Shown here piece by piece: positions 18,595-27,452 of a DNA stretch of 64,000 nucleotides (positions within the stretch are counted from its first letter, which is position 1; each line of letters opens with the position of its first letter). The translations under genes were made by a program, and so were the position numbers. Under the pieces are notes generated by a model. It searched no databases. It was not told where the DNA came from and saw only the letters and a list, made by a program, of their open reading frames with translations. This DNA comes from Chitinophagaceae bacterium (GTDB lineage: Bacteria > Bacteroidota > Bacteroidia > Chitinophagales > Chitinophagaceae). The stretch is from NCBI GenBank assembly GCA_016703625.1, contig JADJBP010000008.1, positions 172,919-236,918 of the forward strand, read 5' to 3'.

Positions 18595-20960
18595 TTATTT
18601 CCCCTTATACTCAAATACCAACACCGCATTCTCCGTTAAACTGGCGCTGCTGTACAATTCAAAACGCTGGTCGCCGGCATTTACCACAATCAGTGCCGTA
18701 TTGGGAGGTATGCTGCCCAGGTTATGTGCAAAGAGTACAATTTCGTGCTGGGCCGCTTTTTTCATCCAGCATCAGGTTTACCGTGATGGCTTTTTCGGTA
18801 AGGCCGCGGTTTGCTACCAGCAATTTATTGTTGTAATACACGCTGATGGAGTCACCGTCGATCGTACCGTTATCAAAAATATTCAGGGTGATGTTTGATA
18901 CTGTTACCGGTATGCGTTTGGGCATTGGGGAACACCACCAGGTCGAAATCCTTATTGGCTTTTGCAATGCATCGACCACCAGGTAGGTATTGTAGGGGGG
19001 TACATTATCGTCCATACCACCATGTGCCAGCAGGAGTTTGCCTTTCAGGTTGCCGGCATTGATCTGGTTGGCCTGCTCTTCGTAATTGGTTTTTCCACTG
19101 GGGCCCTTCGTTTCAAGCCCGATATACCTTTCGCCCCAGTCATCTTCATAGTTGCGGTTATCGTGGTTGCCCGATTCGGAGATACCCACTTTATAAAATT
19201 CAGGGAAGCTGAACATGGCATCGGCAGTGGCAAACCCGCCACCCGAATGGCCCCAGATGCCAACTTTATTCACATCCATATATGGCCGGGCCGCCGCCAG
19301 TTGCTTGATGCCTGCCACCTGGTCGGGCAGCGTATTGTCGCCCATATTGCCATAACAGGCATCATGAAAGGATTTGGAACGGTCGGGGTTACAGGCCCCA
19401 TCAATGACCACAACAATAAAACCAAGATCGGCAAGTGCCTGGTGATCGCCGCGTGCGGGCCCAAAATTACGGGTGCCTACTCCTCCACTTTGCGGACCGG
19501 GATACACATAATTGACGATGGGGTATTTTTTAGAAGGATCCATGTCTTTGGGTTTAAACATCAGCCCGTACAGGTCCCATTTATCATCGGCCGACCTTAC
19601 CTTGATGGGCTCCGGGGGCCTCCAGCCCGTTGCCAGTAATTTGCTGATATCCGTTTTCTCCAGCGTGGTAATTAATTTGCCATTCATATCCCTCAACACA
19701 GAAACCGGCGGCACATGCGGCTGCGAATAATTATCTATAAAATATTTCCCATCGGGCGAGAACGAAATATTGTGATTGCCATCTTCGGGAGTAAGCAGTT
19801 TTAGGTTCTTTCCATCAATGCCAATGCTGTAAAAATGGCTGTAATATGGATCCGGCCGGGCTCGCGGCCATTGGCATTAAAATACAATACACGGTTTGCT
19901 TCATCAATTCTTAATAATTGGGTTACTACAAATGCACCTTTGGTAATTTGATTTTTAAGTTTGCCGGTCTTTGCATCGTAGAGGTACAAATGTCCCCAGT
20001 CATCGCGTTCGCTGTACCAGATGATCTCGTTGCTCTTATCCAGGAAACGGTTGTTGATGGTACCCTGCCCGCTTTCATATTGCGTAGCAACTTTTTCTTC
20101 AAAGACTTCTCTTACATCGCCGGTTGCGGCATCAGCAATGCGTACTTTTTCAATTTTATGATCACGGCTGGTGGATACATACATCAGTTTGCTGGCATCG
20201 GCATTCCACTCATTATCATCATAAGGACCGCCCGATGAAATATCATCACTGAGGGATCCCCTCCTGTCGTCGGCAGGAACTTTTAAGCGGATGATCTTTG
20301 CATTGTCTACATCTATGATCACACGTTCTATCTGTATCACTTTTTTATCTTCGGGCAGCGGGTATTTCCATTGCTCCAGTTCCGGTGCGCCTACTTTTGT
20401 TTTAACGAGATACATATCACTTACATGACGCTGATCCTGCCGAAAGGTTGCGATCTTTTTTGAATCGGGGCTCCAGAGCATGATGGGCCGGTCGCTATGG
20501 GTCCAGCCGGCATTGTCGGTGGCATAACCATAATCTTTTATCCCATCAAAGGTGAGCTGGGTTTCTTTTTTTGGTATCCAGGTCCTTTACCCACAGGTTC
20601 CAGTCTTTGATGAATGCTGCTTTTTCCCATCGGGAGAAACGCTTTCAATGGTCCACCCCTGCGTGGGGCCGGTTTATCATCGGGTAAGATCGCTTTTTTA
20701 TCGGCGCCTGTTTTGCGGCTGCCGTCGGCGGGGTTTATCAAAACGAATTCCCTGCCGCCTTCCACTGCTACCGAGTACCAGAACCTGCCATCGGGCAGCC
20801 AGGTTGGATTTACGTTGTAGCGGAACACCAGTTTACCGGCATTAAAACCAAGCGCTTTTGTGGCTTTATCATAATCGGCGGCGGTATATACCTTTTTTTC
20901 CTGTGCGGTGGCTGTGAATACCATGGCGATGAGTGCCAGGGCGATGCAATTTTTTTTCAT
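18595..20960 (-). CDS. S9 family (DPP-IV-like) peptidase with atypical C-terminal domain, frameshifted
   Basis: Serine peptidase that trims dipeptides or oligopeptides in the periplasm. Signal peptide MKKNCIALALIAMVFTATAQ (start 20960, not the upstream 20978). The N-terminal ~480 residues form a propeller (LMYVSTSRDHKIEKVRIADAATGD, EIIWYSERDDWGHLYLYD). The hydrolase domain has the nucleophile in GIWGHSGGGFATADAMF and the Asp region LLAHGGMDDNVPPYNTYLV. Frameshifts lie near 20560, 20490, 19830-19730 and 18950. The usual catalytic His segment after FPNAQ is absent. Instead the chain shifts frame into NIFDNGTIDGDSISVYYNN...HNLGSIPPNTALIVV...AVLVFEYKGK, a small C-terminal domain found on other Bacteroidota secreted proteins. 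This may be a real fusion, a deletion joining two genes, or an assembly error. Confidence 0.8.
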
Positions 20961-21133
20961 AATAATGCTTTGATTCAAATGTTGTTTACATTACCGGGGT
21001 CAATGGGATAAATGTAGGAAAAGTTGGGGATTTAAAGTTGGCTAAATGTTGAATGGTAATCAATTCACGCTCCAAATTGATGACAGCCCGTCTTCGGGTC
21101 CGGCTGGTACTACTTGTTCGCTTTGTTTTAATT

Positions 21134-21166
21134 GGCTTTAGCCAAACAATGTTTTAGGCTAAAGCC
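21134..21166. repeat. GGCTTTAGCC / GGCTAAAGCC inverted repeat
   Basis: Perfect 10 bp arms at 21134-21143 and 21157-21166. The same GGGCTAAAGCCC core occurs at 62115-62126. This is a short palindromic intergenic repeat. Confidence 0.7.
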
Positions 21167-21209
21167 CTGTTTTTAGTTTTACCATGGTATTTTCCGCACT
21201 GTGAAGTGC

Positions 21210-21285
21210 GCAATTCAGTGCGGGGCAATTCAAGTGCAGGGCAATTCAGCGCGGAGCAATTCAGAGTGGGGCAATTCAGAGTGGA
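21210..21285. repeat. 15-16 bp tandem repeat (GCAATTCAGNGNGGG)
   Basis: Five consecutive diverged copies of GCAATTCAGTGCGGG-like units between the S9 peptidase start and the mobA-like gene. The rest of 20961-21364 holds no gene that I can see. Confidence 0.8.
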
Positions 21286-21364
21286 GTCAAAGGATTTTAT
21301 AACCTGATCTTTTTGTTACTTTTTTAAGACAAAAAAAGCAAAGAAAGAAAAATTACTTTTGAAG

Positions 21365-21977
21365 ATGGCTGTGACTAATAAAAATAATATCCTTCCCAAT
21401 ACATACGGACTGGTTGTATGCGGCGGCAACAGCAGCCGCATGGGCACCGATAAAAGCATGCTGCAGTATTATGATAAGCCGCAGCGTTACCATGTGTATG
21501 ATATGCTGCAGCCATTTTGCGAAAAGGTATTTATTTCCTGCAATGAAGCACAGGCAAACACGATTGAACCCGGGTATCATTTTATACAGGATGATATACT
21601 ATTCAGCAACATTGGCCCTATGGGGGCTTTACTGACAGCATTTGCAAAATATCCCGCAAAAAATATGCTGCTGACCGGCTGTGATTATCCTTTTTTAACA
21701 GGCAGCTGAATTGGAAATATTTTCAAAGCTTTGTGTAAATATTCCTGCTTCATTCTATAACCTTGAAGGCATTATTTATGAATCCATGTTGGCATGGTAT
21801 CCATTTACCTGCTTTGCTGAGTTGAAACGTATGTTTGATGAAAAACAGTTTTCATTACAGCATTTGCTGAGAAAAACCGATGCAACAAAATACTTTCCAA
21901 CAGATACAAACTGCATAAAAAGCGTCGATACAATTGAGGCATTTAACCAAACCATTAAAGAGATAATTGCTGGATAG
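21365..21977 (+). CDS. mobA: MobA-like molybdenum-cofactor guanylyltransferase, one frameshift
   Basis: Attaches GMP to molybdopterin to make the bis-MGD cofactor used by formate dehydrogenases and related enzymes. The nucleotidyltransferase signature LVVCGGNSSRMGTDKSML opens the protein, and IGPMGALLTAF and LLTGCDYPFL are the conserved middle blocks (the usual xCDxP). The frame shifts near 21700; AAELEIFSKLC continues in the next frame, and the C-terminal part ends FNQTIKEIIAG. Start ATG 21365. It is followed after 18 bp by fdhD on the same strand, so the two are an operon. General NTP_transf_3 enzymes share this fold, but the neighbour strongly favours MobA. Confidence 0.8.
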
Positions 21978-21995
21978 TTTCCCTAATTTTAAAGT

Positions 21996-22826
21996 ATGAA
22001 AGACAAGCGGGTTGAACATATAAAAATACATAAGGTAAACTCCGGTACGATCAATGAAACTGCCGACAAGGTCGCCGTGGAAGAACCGCTCGAAATTCAA
22101 CTGGCTTACAGTACTTCATCCGGGAGAATGATCAAAAATATTGCGGTCACCATGCGTACACCGGGCAACGATGAAGAACTGGCTGCCGGTTTTTTATTTA
22201 CCGAAGGCATTATACAAAATGCTGCAGACATCAGGGAAACAAAACAGCCGGGGGCAGACGAAAACCGCGTGTTGGTTGAACTGCAGGAAAATGTTCAGCC
22301 CGTACTTTCCAATATCGCCAGGAATTTTTACAGTACTTCCAGTTGCGGGGTTTGCGGCAAGGCAAGTATTGATGCCATCAGAAGCGTTTCGCAATATGGA
22401 ATGGAGCATGATCATCTCCTTATTAACGCTTCTGTTCTTTATCATTTACAGGACGGCCTTAAAAAACAGCAAAAGGTTTTTGAAGATACCGGTGGCATTC
22501 ATGCAGCAGCCTTATTTAATAGAGAAGGTAAGTTTTTGATGCTGCGTGAAGATGTTGGCAGGCACAATGCACTGGATAAACTCATCGGTGCGGCATTGCT
22601 TAAAAATGAATTGCCCCTGAACAACTGCATTTTATTGTTGAGCGGCCGCGCCAGTTTTGAACTGGTACAAAAAGCAGCTATGGCCGGCATTAAGCTGATC
22701 GTAGCCGTTGGCGCACCATCAAGCCTGGCGGTTGAGATGGCCAAAGAGACCGGCATCACATTGATCGGCTTTTTACGGAACGACCGGTTTAATATGTATT
22801 CGGGTAAACACAGGGTTACCGTATAG
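21996..22826 (+). CDS. fdhD: Formate dehydrogenase accessory sulfurtransferase
   Basis: 276 residues, intact. FdhD carries sulfur from the cysteine desulfurase to the bis-MGD cofactor of formate dehydrogenase, and is required for its activity. Diagnostic features are the CxxC motif in TSSCGVCGKASIDAI (residues ~115-125), the EEPLEIQLAY start, TPGNDEELAAGFLFTEGII, and REDVGRHNALDKLIGAAL followed by LSGRASFELVQKAAMAGI. The length is normal. It lies between mobA and the DUF7009 gene in one transcription unit; no formate dehydrogenase is in the window, so the target enzyme must be elsewhere or beyond this segment. Confidence 0.95.
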   Translation: MKDKRVEHIKIHKVNSGTINETADKVAVEEPLEIQLAYSTSSGRMIKNIAVTMRTPGNDEELAAGFLFTEGIIQNAADIRETKQPGADENRVLVELQENVQPVLSNIARNFYSTSSCGVCGKASIDAIRSVSQYGMEHDHLLINASVLYHLQDGLKKQQKVFEDTGGIHAAALFNREGKFLMLREDVGRHNALDKLIGAALLKNELPLNNCILLLSGRASFELVQKAAMAGIKLIVAVGAPSSLAVEMAKETGITLIGFLRNDRFNMYSGKHRVTV

Positions 22827-22897
22827 CCGTTTTATTTATTGCCGGGAAGGCGGAAAGGCGTTTTTTGTATTACCTTCCCTCTTTCCGTCTTACCGAC

Positions 22898-22916
22898 CCT
22901 GCCTACCGCAGGCAGG
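22898..22916. repeat. CCTGCC..GGCAGG palindrome
   Basis: CCTGCCTACCGCAGGCAGG between fdhD and the DUF7009 gene. Related copies occur at 15255, 18402 and 62569. Confidence 0.7.
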
Positions 22917-22939
22917 TTACCGGCTAAAACAGGTACAAC

Positions 22940-23308
22940 ATGAAACTACGCATCAAAGGAAATTCATTGAGAATGAGGCTTACCAAAACCGATGTAAGCA
23001 AACTGTCATCTTCCGGTTACCTGGAAGAACAAACCGCGTTTGTCGGCAACAAATTTATATATGCCCTGCAGGTGGCCGAAGATGCAACTGAATTATCGGC
23101 GTCACTGGATGCCAATACAATTACCATGTTTGTGCCCCGCTCTTTTGTACAGCACTGGCCGGTAAATGACGTAATTGGCTGCCATGCCAATATGCGTGTA
23201 TCCGAAACAGAAAACTTATACCTGTTGCTCGAAAAGGATTTTGTTTGCCTGGATGAAACCCATGAAGACCAGGCCGATAATTTTGAGAATCCCAACAAGA
23301 CCTGCTGA
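22940..23308 (+). CDS. DUF7009 family protein
   Basis: 122 residues, intact. Starts MKLRIKGNSLRMRLTKTDV and continues with SGYLEEQTAFVGNKFIYALQV and NTITMFVPRSFVQHWPVNDVIG, the features of DUF7009 as I know it. The family has no assigned function, but it lies next to molybdenum-cofactor genes in other Bacteroidota, as here after mobA and fdhD. The C-terminal tail is acidic (LDETHEDQADNFEN) with a final Cys. An accessory role for a Mo/W enzyme is inferred from context only. Confidence 0.75.
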   Translation: MKLRIKGNSLRMRLTKTDVSKLSSSGYLEEQTAFVGNKFIYALQVAEDATELSASLDANTITMFVPRSFVQHWPVNDVIGCHANMRVSETENLYLLLEKDFVCLDETHEDQADNFENPNKTC

Positions 23309-23326
23309 AACCGGGCACAAAAAAAT

Positions 23327-23346
23327 AACCCCCTTTGCAGGGGGTT
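23327..23346. terminator. Rho-independent terminator between convergent genes
   Basis: AACCCCC (23327-23333) and GGGGGTT (23340-23346) around a 6-base loop, with an A-run before and a T-run after. It would stop both the mobA-fdhD-DUF7009 unit and the opposite L,D-transpeptidase gene. Confidence 0.85.
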
Positions 23347-23372
23347 TATAATACTTTGTACTGTATTTAATT

Positions 23373-24152
23373 TTAAGTATTGATCAGCTTCGACTGGCTC
23401 AGGTAAGATTTATCCTCGCCGTAAATAAAGAGGCAGGTGCCGCCTTTAATGGTATTGATGATCGGCTTATACAATTTTTCGGGTAAGGCCGGGCATCCCC
23501 AGCTTCGGCCGATAAAACCCTGTGATTTTATCAGGGCTTCATTTACATAAGCCGCTGCATGCATTACAATAGCCCGGCGGTTTGCATTATCATTGATGCC
23601 TTTTTCCAATCCTTCCAGTTTTAAGGAATAACCATGTCCGCCCATATAGGTGCTGAGGGTTTCATAAAAACCAAGACTGCTCTTATAGCTTGAGGGCTGG
23701 TTTGAGAACTCCCTGGCCATCACCGTACCCGAATTTACCCCATGCGCTACATAGGTATTGAAAAGCACCTTTGCCTGGCTGAGGTCAATCACAAATAATC
23801 TTTTTTCGGTGGAAGGCAAACTGAGGTCAGCGATCGATATGATCGATTCATTTTTGAACTTCCCGTTTTGCAGCAGGTGATCAAAACCCTTCATGGCATA
23901 TTCAAATGTGGATTTTGATAATCCCATCTGCTCAAGATGCATGGTTTCATAAAGGGCTTCTGTCCTTTCCCGTAAATTTTCATCGTCACGCTCCCCTGTT
24001 GAACCATGCTGCAATTGCGCCGCATAATTTACAGGTTCAGGCTTTAACTTTGAAAAGTACCCGTTATTGGCAGAAACCAGGGGTAAATAAAGTGTAAAAA
24101 GAAAAAGTACTGTGAAGAATATGGATACTTGTTCCAGGGTTGATCTTTTCAT
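23373..24152 (-). CDS. Murein L,D-transpeptidase catalytic domain-like protein
   Basis: 259 residues. A signal anchor (IFFTVLFLFTLYLPLVSA) is followed by a ~60-residue spacer and a YkuD_2-type domain. The key block is FIGRSWGCPALPEKLYKPIIN, with the catalytic Cys in SWGCPAL, and the upstream VMHAAAYVNEALI supplies the conserved His. LFVIDLSQAKVLFNTYVAHG is the substrate-binding strand pair. L,D-transpeptidases make 3-3 cross-links in peptidoglycan or attach proteins to it; some YkuD_2 proteins may act otherwise. It is a lone gene, intact. Confidence 0.85.
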   Translation of the reverse strand: MKRSTLEQVSIFFTVLFLFTLYLPLVSANNGYFSKLKPEPVNYAAQLQHGSTGERDDENLRERTEALYETMHLEQMGLSKSTFEYAMKGFDHLLQNGKFKNESIISIADLSLPSTEKRLFVIDLSQAKVLFNTYVAHGVNSGTVMAREFSNQPSSYKSSLGFYETLSTYMGGHGYSLKLEGLEKGINDNANRRAIVMHAAAYVNEALIKSQGFIGRSWGCPALPEKLYKPIINTIKGGTCLFIYGEDKSYLSQSKLINT

Positions 24153-24308
24153 GTTGCCCGGATTTAGATTTTATTAAATAGTCATTCAGCCGCAAAGGTC
24201 GCATTTGATATGTTTGCATTTTGTTAAAGATGCGTTGCGTGGTTTACTAAAACGGGAATACCGTTTATGTTATTGTAATCCTTACTGTATAATGTTCAGA
24301 AAATAGCT

Positions 24309-24367
24309 GTAACTGAATGCAGTTACAAGTTACACATAACAAAAAACCCTCATTGCTGAAGGTTTTT
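24309..24367. other. Two hairpins in a gene-free gap
   Basis: GTAACTG / CAGTTAC (24309-24326) and AAAAACCCTCA / TGAAGGTTTTT (24342-24367) lie between the L,D-transpeptidase start and the caspase-like gene's stop at 24595. The second looks like a terminator. Otherwise 24153-24594 shows no gene. Confidence 0.55.
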
Positions 24368-24594
24368 CATAGGTTTTTAGTAGCATTCATGATGTTCCTT
24401 TGGGGACATCCGCTTTCACAGGATTGGTTAGTTTTTGTAATAGGATATTTGGATTTTCTTAACAACACAAAGATGCACCCTTTTTAAACGGCGATTTGTA
24501 ACGTATTCAGTAAATCTGGTGTAGAAATCTTACGATATTATTGCAGAATTATCATTCATGTGATCCGGCTATACGCTCAGCAGGCTGTAAGCGG

Positions 24595-25931
24595 TCAATT
24601 CAACTTATAAACAGGTGTTTGTTTACAGGCCCCGATAACCTGTGGATTCTCGGGGCGCGGGCAATTGGAATAACCCGCTACCGTAACCGTTTGCGTTCTT
24701 ACATTTTGGGTGATCTGTTCCCAGGTAATATTTTGGTAATTGATGCCCATGTATTTTTGAAGGGCATCCCTGAACTGTCCGCTGAAAATACCCCCACTCA
24801 CAGCATTGCCTGCCGATACCTCCCCTTTTTGTGCAGCCGTGATGAGTAAGGAGGTCCTGTTGGGATCCATAAAAAGTGCCTTCATATTTTCGAGGCTTAA
24901 ACCCACCGGTGACGGCCGTGGATTGGCGATATTGGCACTTTGCATATTCGACATGCTGAGATGCCAGTTACAGCAATCACTGATAACCAGGTTAAGCCGG
25001 CCAGGTTTATTTTTTATAAGCTCATATACATCTTCCATATTTATTTCATCCCCTTCCCTTACCGGGATATCCTTATCATACCGGAGGTCCAGGTAGGGAA
25101 ACTGGCGGTTATCATTCTTACTGTAACCGTGCCCGGAATAATGAAAGATGACGATATCATTTTTGGTGGGGGTTATTGCATCAATTCTTTGAAGCAGATT
25201 ATTCCTGTTCAATTCTTTACCGGAAAGTTCCGAAGGGATAAAACCAATTTCCAGTTTATCGGCTATCTTTTTAAAATAGGCCAGCTGCTTCTCTTTGTCC
25301 TTCAGGCAATCGGGGCCTATCTGCTCATCATCGGTATCTGCAACCACCAGGAAATACATTTTCGATTTTTTTCTTCCGGGGTAAGCGCACGTATATTGGT
25401 TGCAAAAAGATTCTTATAAATCTCATCGTCTTTGGTAAAATAAGTCAATACAAATTCTTTTGTAAAATCCTTGTCTTCCAGAAGTTTGAGTTCATCTATT
25501 ACACCCTGCAATGTATTTCCTTTTAGGTCTTTGGACATCACTGCCCAGGGATCGTATTGGTCATATTCTTCATTATATTTAAACCAGAATGTAATGGGAG
25601 GAAATTCAGCAGGCTTATTCTCCCTGTCCACGTAAATAAAATCTTTCCCGGTGTAGTACATTTTTGAATAATCGTAATTCTTTTCCTTGTCCAGGCCAAA
25701 TCCCTGTTTTAAACCGCATTCAATAATAAAACTTTCGTCTGGTGTTGCCCCTGTATAACTGATCCGCATGTCCCCGGTTCCATCATCATTTAACAGGTAA
25801 AAGGCTTTTATATAAGATATCTCACTGGGCTTTGTGCCGCCAAAATGAAATACCATTTCATAGAAGGATTGAGCATAAACAGCATTGCTTAAAAAAATAA
25901 AAAGGGCAGTCAACAGGTTTTTGGTCTTCAT
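24595..25931 (-). CDS. Exported caspase-like (peptidase C14) protein, one frameshift
   Basis: Signal peptide MKTKNLLTALFIFLSNAVYAQ, then a ~180-residue N-terminal domain I do not recognise (FGGTKPSEISYIKAFYLLNDDG). After a frameshift near 25370 comes a caspase-fold domain: YFLVVADTDDEQIG (strand 1), the catalytic His in DIVIFHYSGHGYS and the catalytic Cys in LNLVISDCCNWHLS. A conserved later strand is TSLLITAAQKGEVSAGN. Bacterial caspase-like proteases cleave after Arg/Lys and occur in signalling, defence or protein turnover; an exported one would act in the periplasm or outside. Both catalytic residues are present. The rejoined length is ~445 residues. Confidence 0.8.
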
Positions 25932-26050
25932 AAAGCTGTTTCATTTTTTTAATAAAACATTAAATTACTAATAGTGATGGTAATAACAAAATATTTAAAC
26001 CCGTATCACCGGCAGTAAAGTTTTTGGAATACCCGGGCTTTTGTTTTTTA

Positions 26051-26665
26051 TTAAACCCGCTTTAACCAACCCGAAATACTCATACGGCTGCGGTTAGCCG
26101 GAGTAACTTCATGTTCGGTTTCATCGCTCCTGAAAAATACAGCTGTTTGTGCATGGGGTAAGATATGCTGTACGGTTTCTTCCCGGTACACATCCAGTTG
26201 CCCGCCATCCGTTTGCAGCCAGTTATCATTTAAATAAGTGATAAGCGAATATTTGCGGTTGCTGTCGGTTTTAAACTGGTCCTTATGCCGTTTGTAAAAA
26301 CTGCCTTCTTCATATACGGCATAGTGAAACTCATAATCATTGATACCGGCGTAACAGGCCATGTTAAGGTGCTCAATAAAATCTTCGGCCTGTTGCAGGA
26401 ACTGTTTTTCAAATGTATTGCCGTGGCTTTTGTCGAGCCAGTAAATTTTATCCGTACGCATTTTTTGGGTCCCGTCCTTTATTTCATCATTGCCAATACC
26501 TGCTGCCGTCATCATGTCATCCTGTTGCAGCTGCAATACATGCTGCTGCAAACCGGCGGATAATGCAGGCGTTAAAAAATGCGGCGCAATACCAACTTTG
26601 TCAGAAAGGAAACTGTTGATGAGCAGGTCAAATTGTTTATGCACAGGGATGTTTGAACCCGGCAA
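26051..26665 (-). CDS. 2-oxoglutarate/Fe(II)-dependent oxygenase, prolyl-4-hydroxylase-like
   Basis: 204 residues, intact. The Fe-binding HxD...H triad and the 2OG-binding Arg are in YKRHKDQFKTDSNRKYSLITYLND, DGGQLDVY, ETEHEVTPANRSRMSISGWL. This is the PKHD-type/P4H arrangement. It would hydroxylate a protein or small molecule using oxygen and 2-oxoglutarate in the cytosol (no signal peptide). It overlaps no neighbour, lying 10 bp after the MORN gene stop on the same strand, so the two may be cotranscribed. The substrate is unknown. Confidence 0.85.
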   Translation of the reverse strand: MPGSNIPVHKQFDLLINSFLSDKVGIAPHFLTPALSAGLQQHVLQLQQDDMMTAAGIGNDEIKDGTQKMRTDKIYWLDKSHGNTFEKQFLQQAEDFIEHLNMACYAGINDYEFHYAVYEEGSFYKRHKDQFKTDSNRKYSLITYLNDNWLQTDGGQLDVYREETVQHILPHAQTAVFFRSDETEHEVTPANRSRMSISGWLKRV

Positions 26666-26674
26666 GGTAGTTCT

Positions 26675-27316
26675 TTAGCGATGGAAATCCAAAGGGGGAA
26701 ACCCCTGCGGTACAACTTTACGCGTCGGGTCCGCCCGCTCCGCGGGCTCTCTCTTGTAAATAAGGAATCGGAACACCCTTTCTGTATAGGTTTTAAAAAC
26801 CCCCCTCCCCACTCTGTGTCCGGCATTTTCATCATAAGTAACGGTTTGATAGGTTTGCTGCAGGCTGTCTTCTATTGTGTAGTAACGCAGCGATCCGTTT
26901 TTGTGATGATCAAATGTTGCATGAACATAAGGAAGCCCGTTTTTATAAATAACAGAATCCACTTTCCTGCCAAGGGTATCCCATGATTGCCAGGTTCCCT
27001 CTTCAAAGCCCGAAACGTGATTCCCTTCTTTTTCAATTTTACCGTTTACATGATAGCTTCGGAAACTGCCCTGCAATACGGCCAGTGATGAATCTGCAAA
27101 ATGAATGGTCATTAACAAGGCATTGTTAAATGCCGAAAAACAATCCAATTTAAAGAGGTTGTTTTCTTTAAACCCTTTTCCTATGATAGACGCCTTCTTT
27201 TTTGAAACGGTATTCAGGTCTGTATCCAGGTAATAAATAAATTTATAAGACTGGCTTTTAACGGCGACAGCAGTTAACATGCAAAAGCTGAAAAGAAACA
27301 GGATACGTTTTAACAT
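26675..27316 (-). CDS. Exported YwqK/MORN-repeat-like protein with odd C-terminal tail
   Basis: 213 residues. Signal peptide MLKRILFLFSFCMLTAVAVKSQ followed by MORN-like units: GSFRSYHVNGKIEKEGNHVSGFEEGTWQSWDTLGRKVDSVIYKNGLPYVHATFDHHKNGSLRYY. These repeats are typical of the YwqK family, sometimes called antitoxins without proof. The last ~25 residues (REPAERADPTRKVVPQGFPP) are Arg/Pro-rich, encoded by GC-rich sequence with a GCCCGC/GCGGGC palindrome, and differ from the rest. This suggests a repeat element has replaced the natural end. It probably acts at the envelope. Confidence 0.65.
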   Translation of the reverse strand: MLKRILFLFSFCMLTAVAVKSQSYKFIYYLDTDLNTVSKKKASIIGKGFKENNLFKLDCFSAFNNALLMTIHFADSSLAVLQGSFRSYHVNGKIEKEGNHVSGFEEGTWQSWDTLGRKVDSVIYKNGLPYVHATFDHHKNGSLRYYTIEDSLQQTYQTVTYDENAGHRVGRGVFKTYTERVFRFLIYKREPAERADPTRKVVPQGFPPLDFHR

Positions 27317-27452
27317 AGTTTATGATGCCTTGTTTATAGTAATAGATTCCGGTTCAATGTACAGATTTATTTGTAACCAGGTACCCGCTGCAGCAAAAAA
27401 CTGCATTTATCATCTTTCAAAAAATAATTTATCTTCACTAAAACTAATTTTC

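Noticed and set aside
26675..27316. Toxin-antitoxin antitoxin (YwqK label)
   Set aside because: The protein has a signal peptide and MORN-like units and no toxin partner; the antitoxin name in this family is not evidence.
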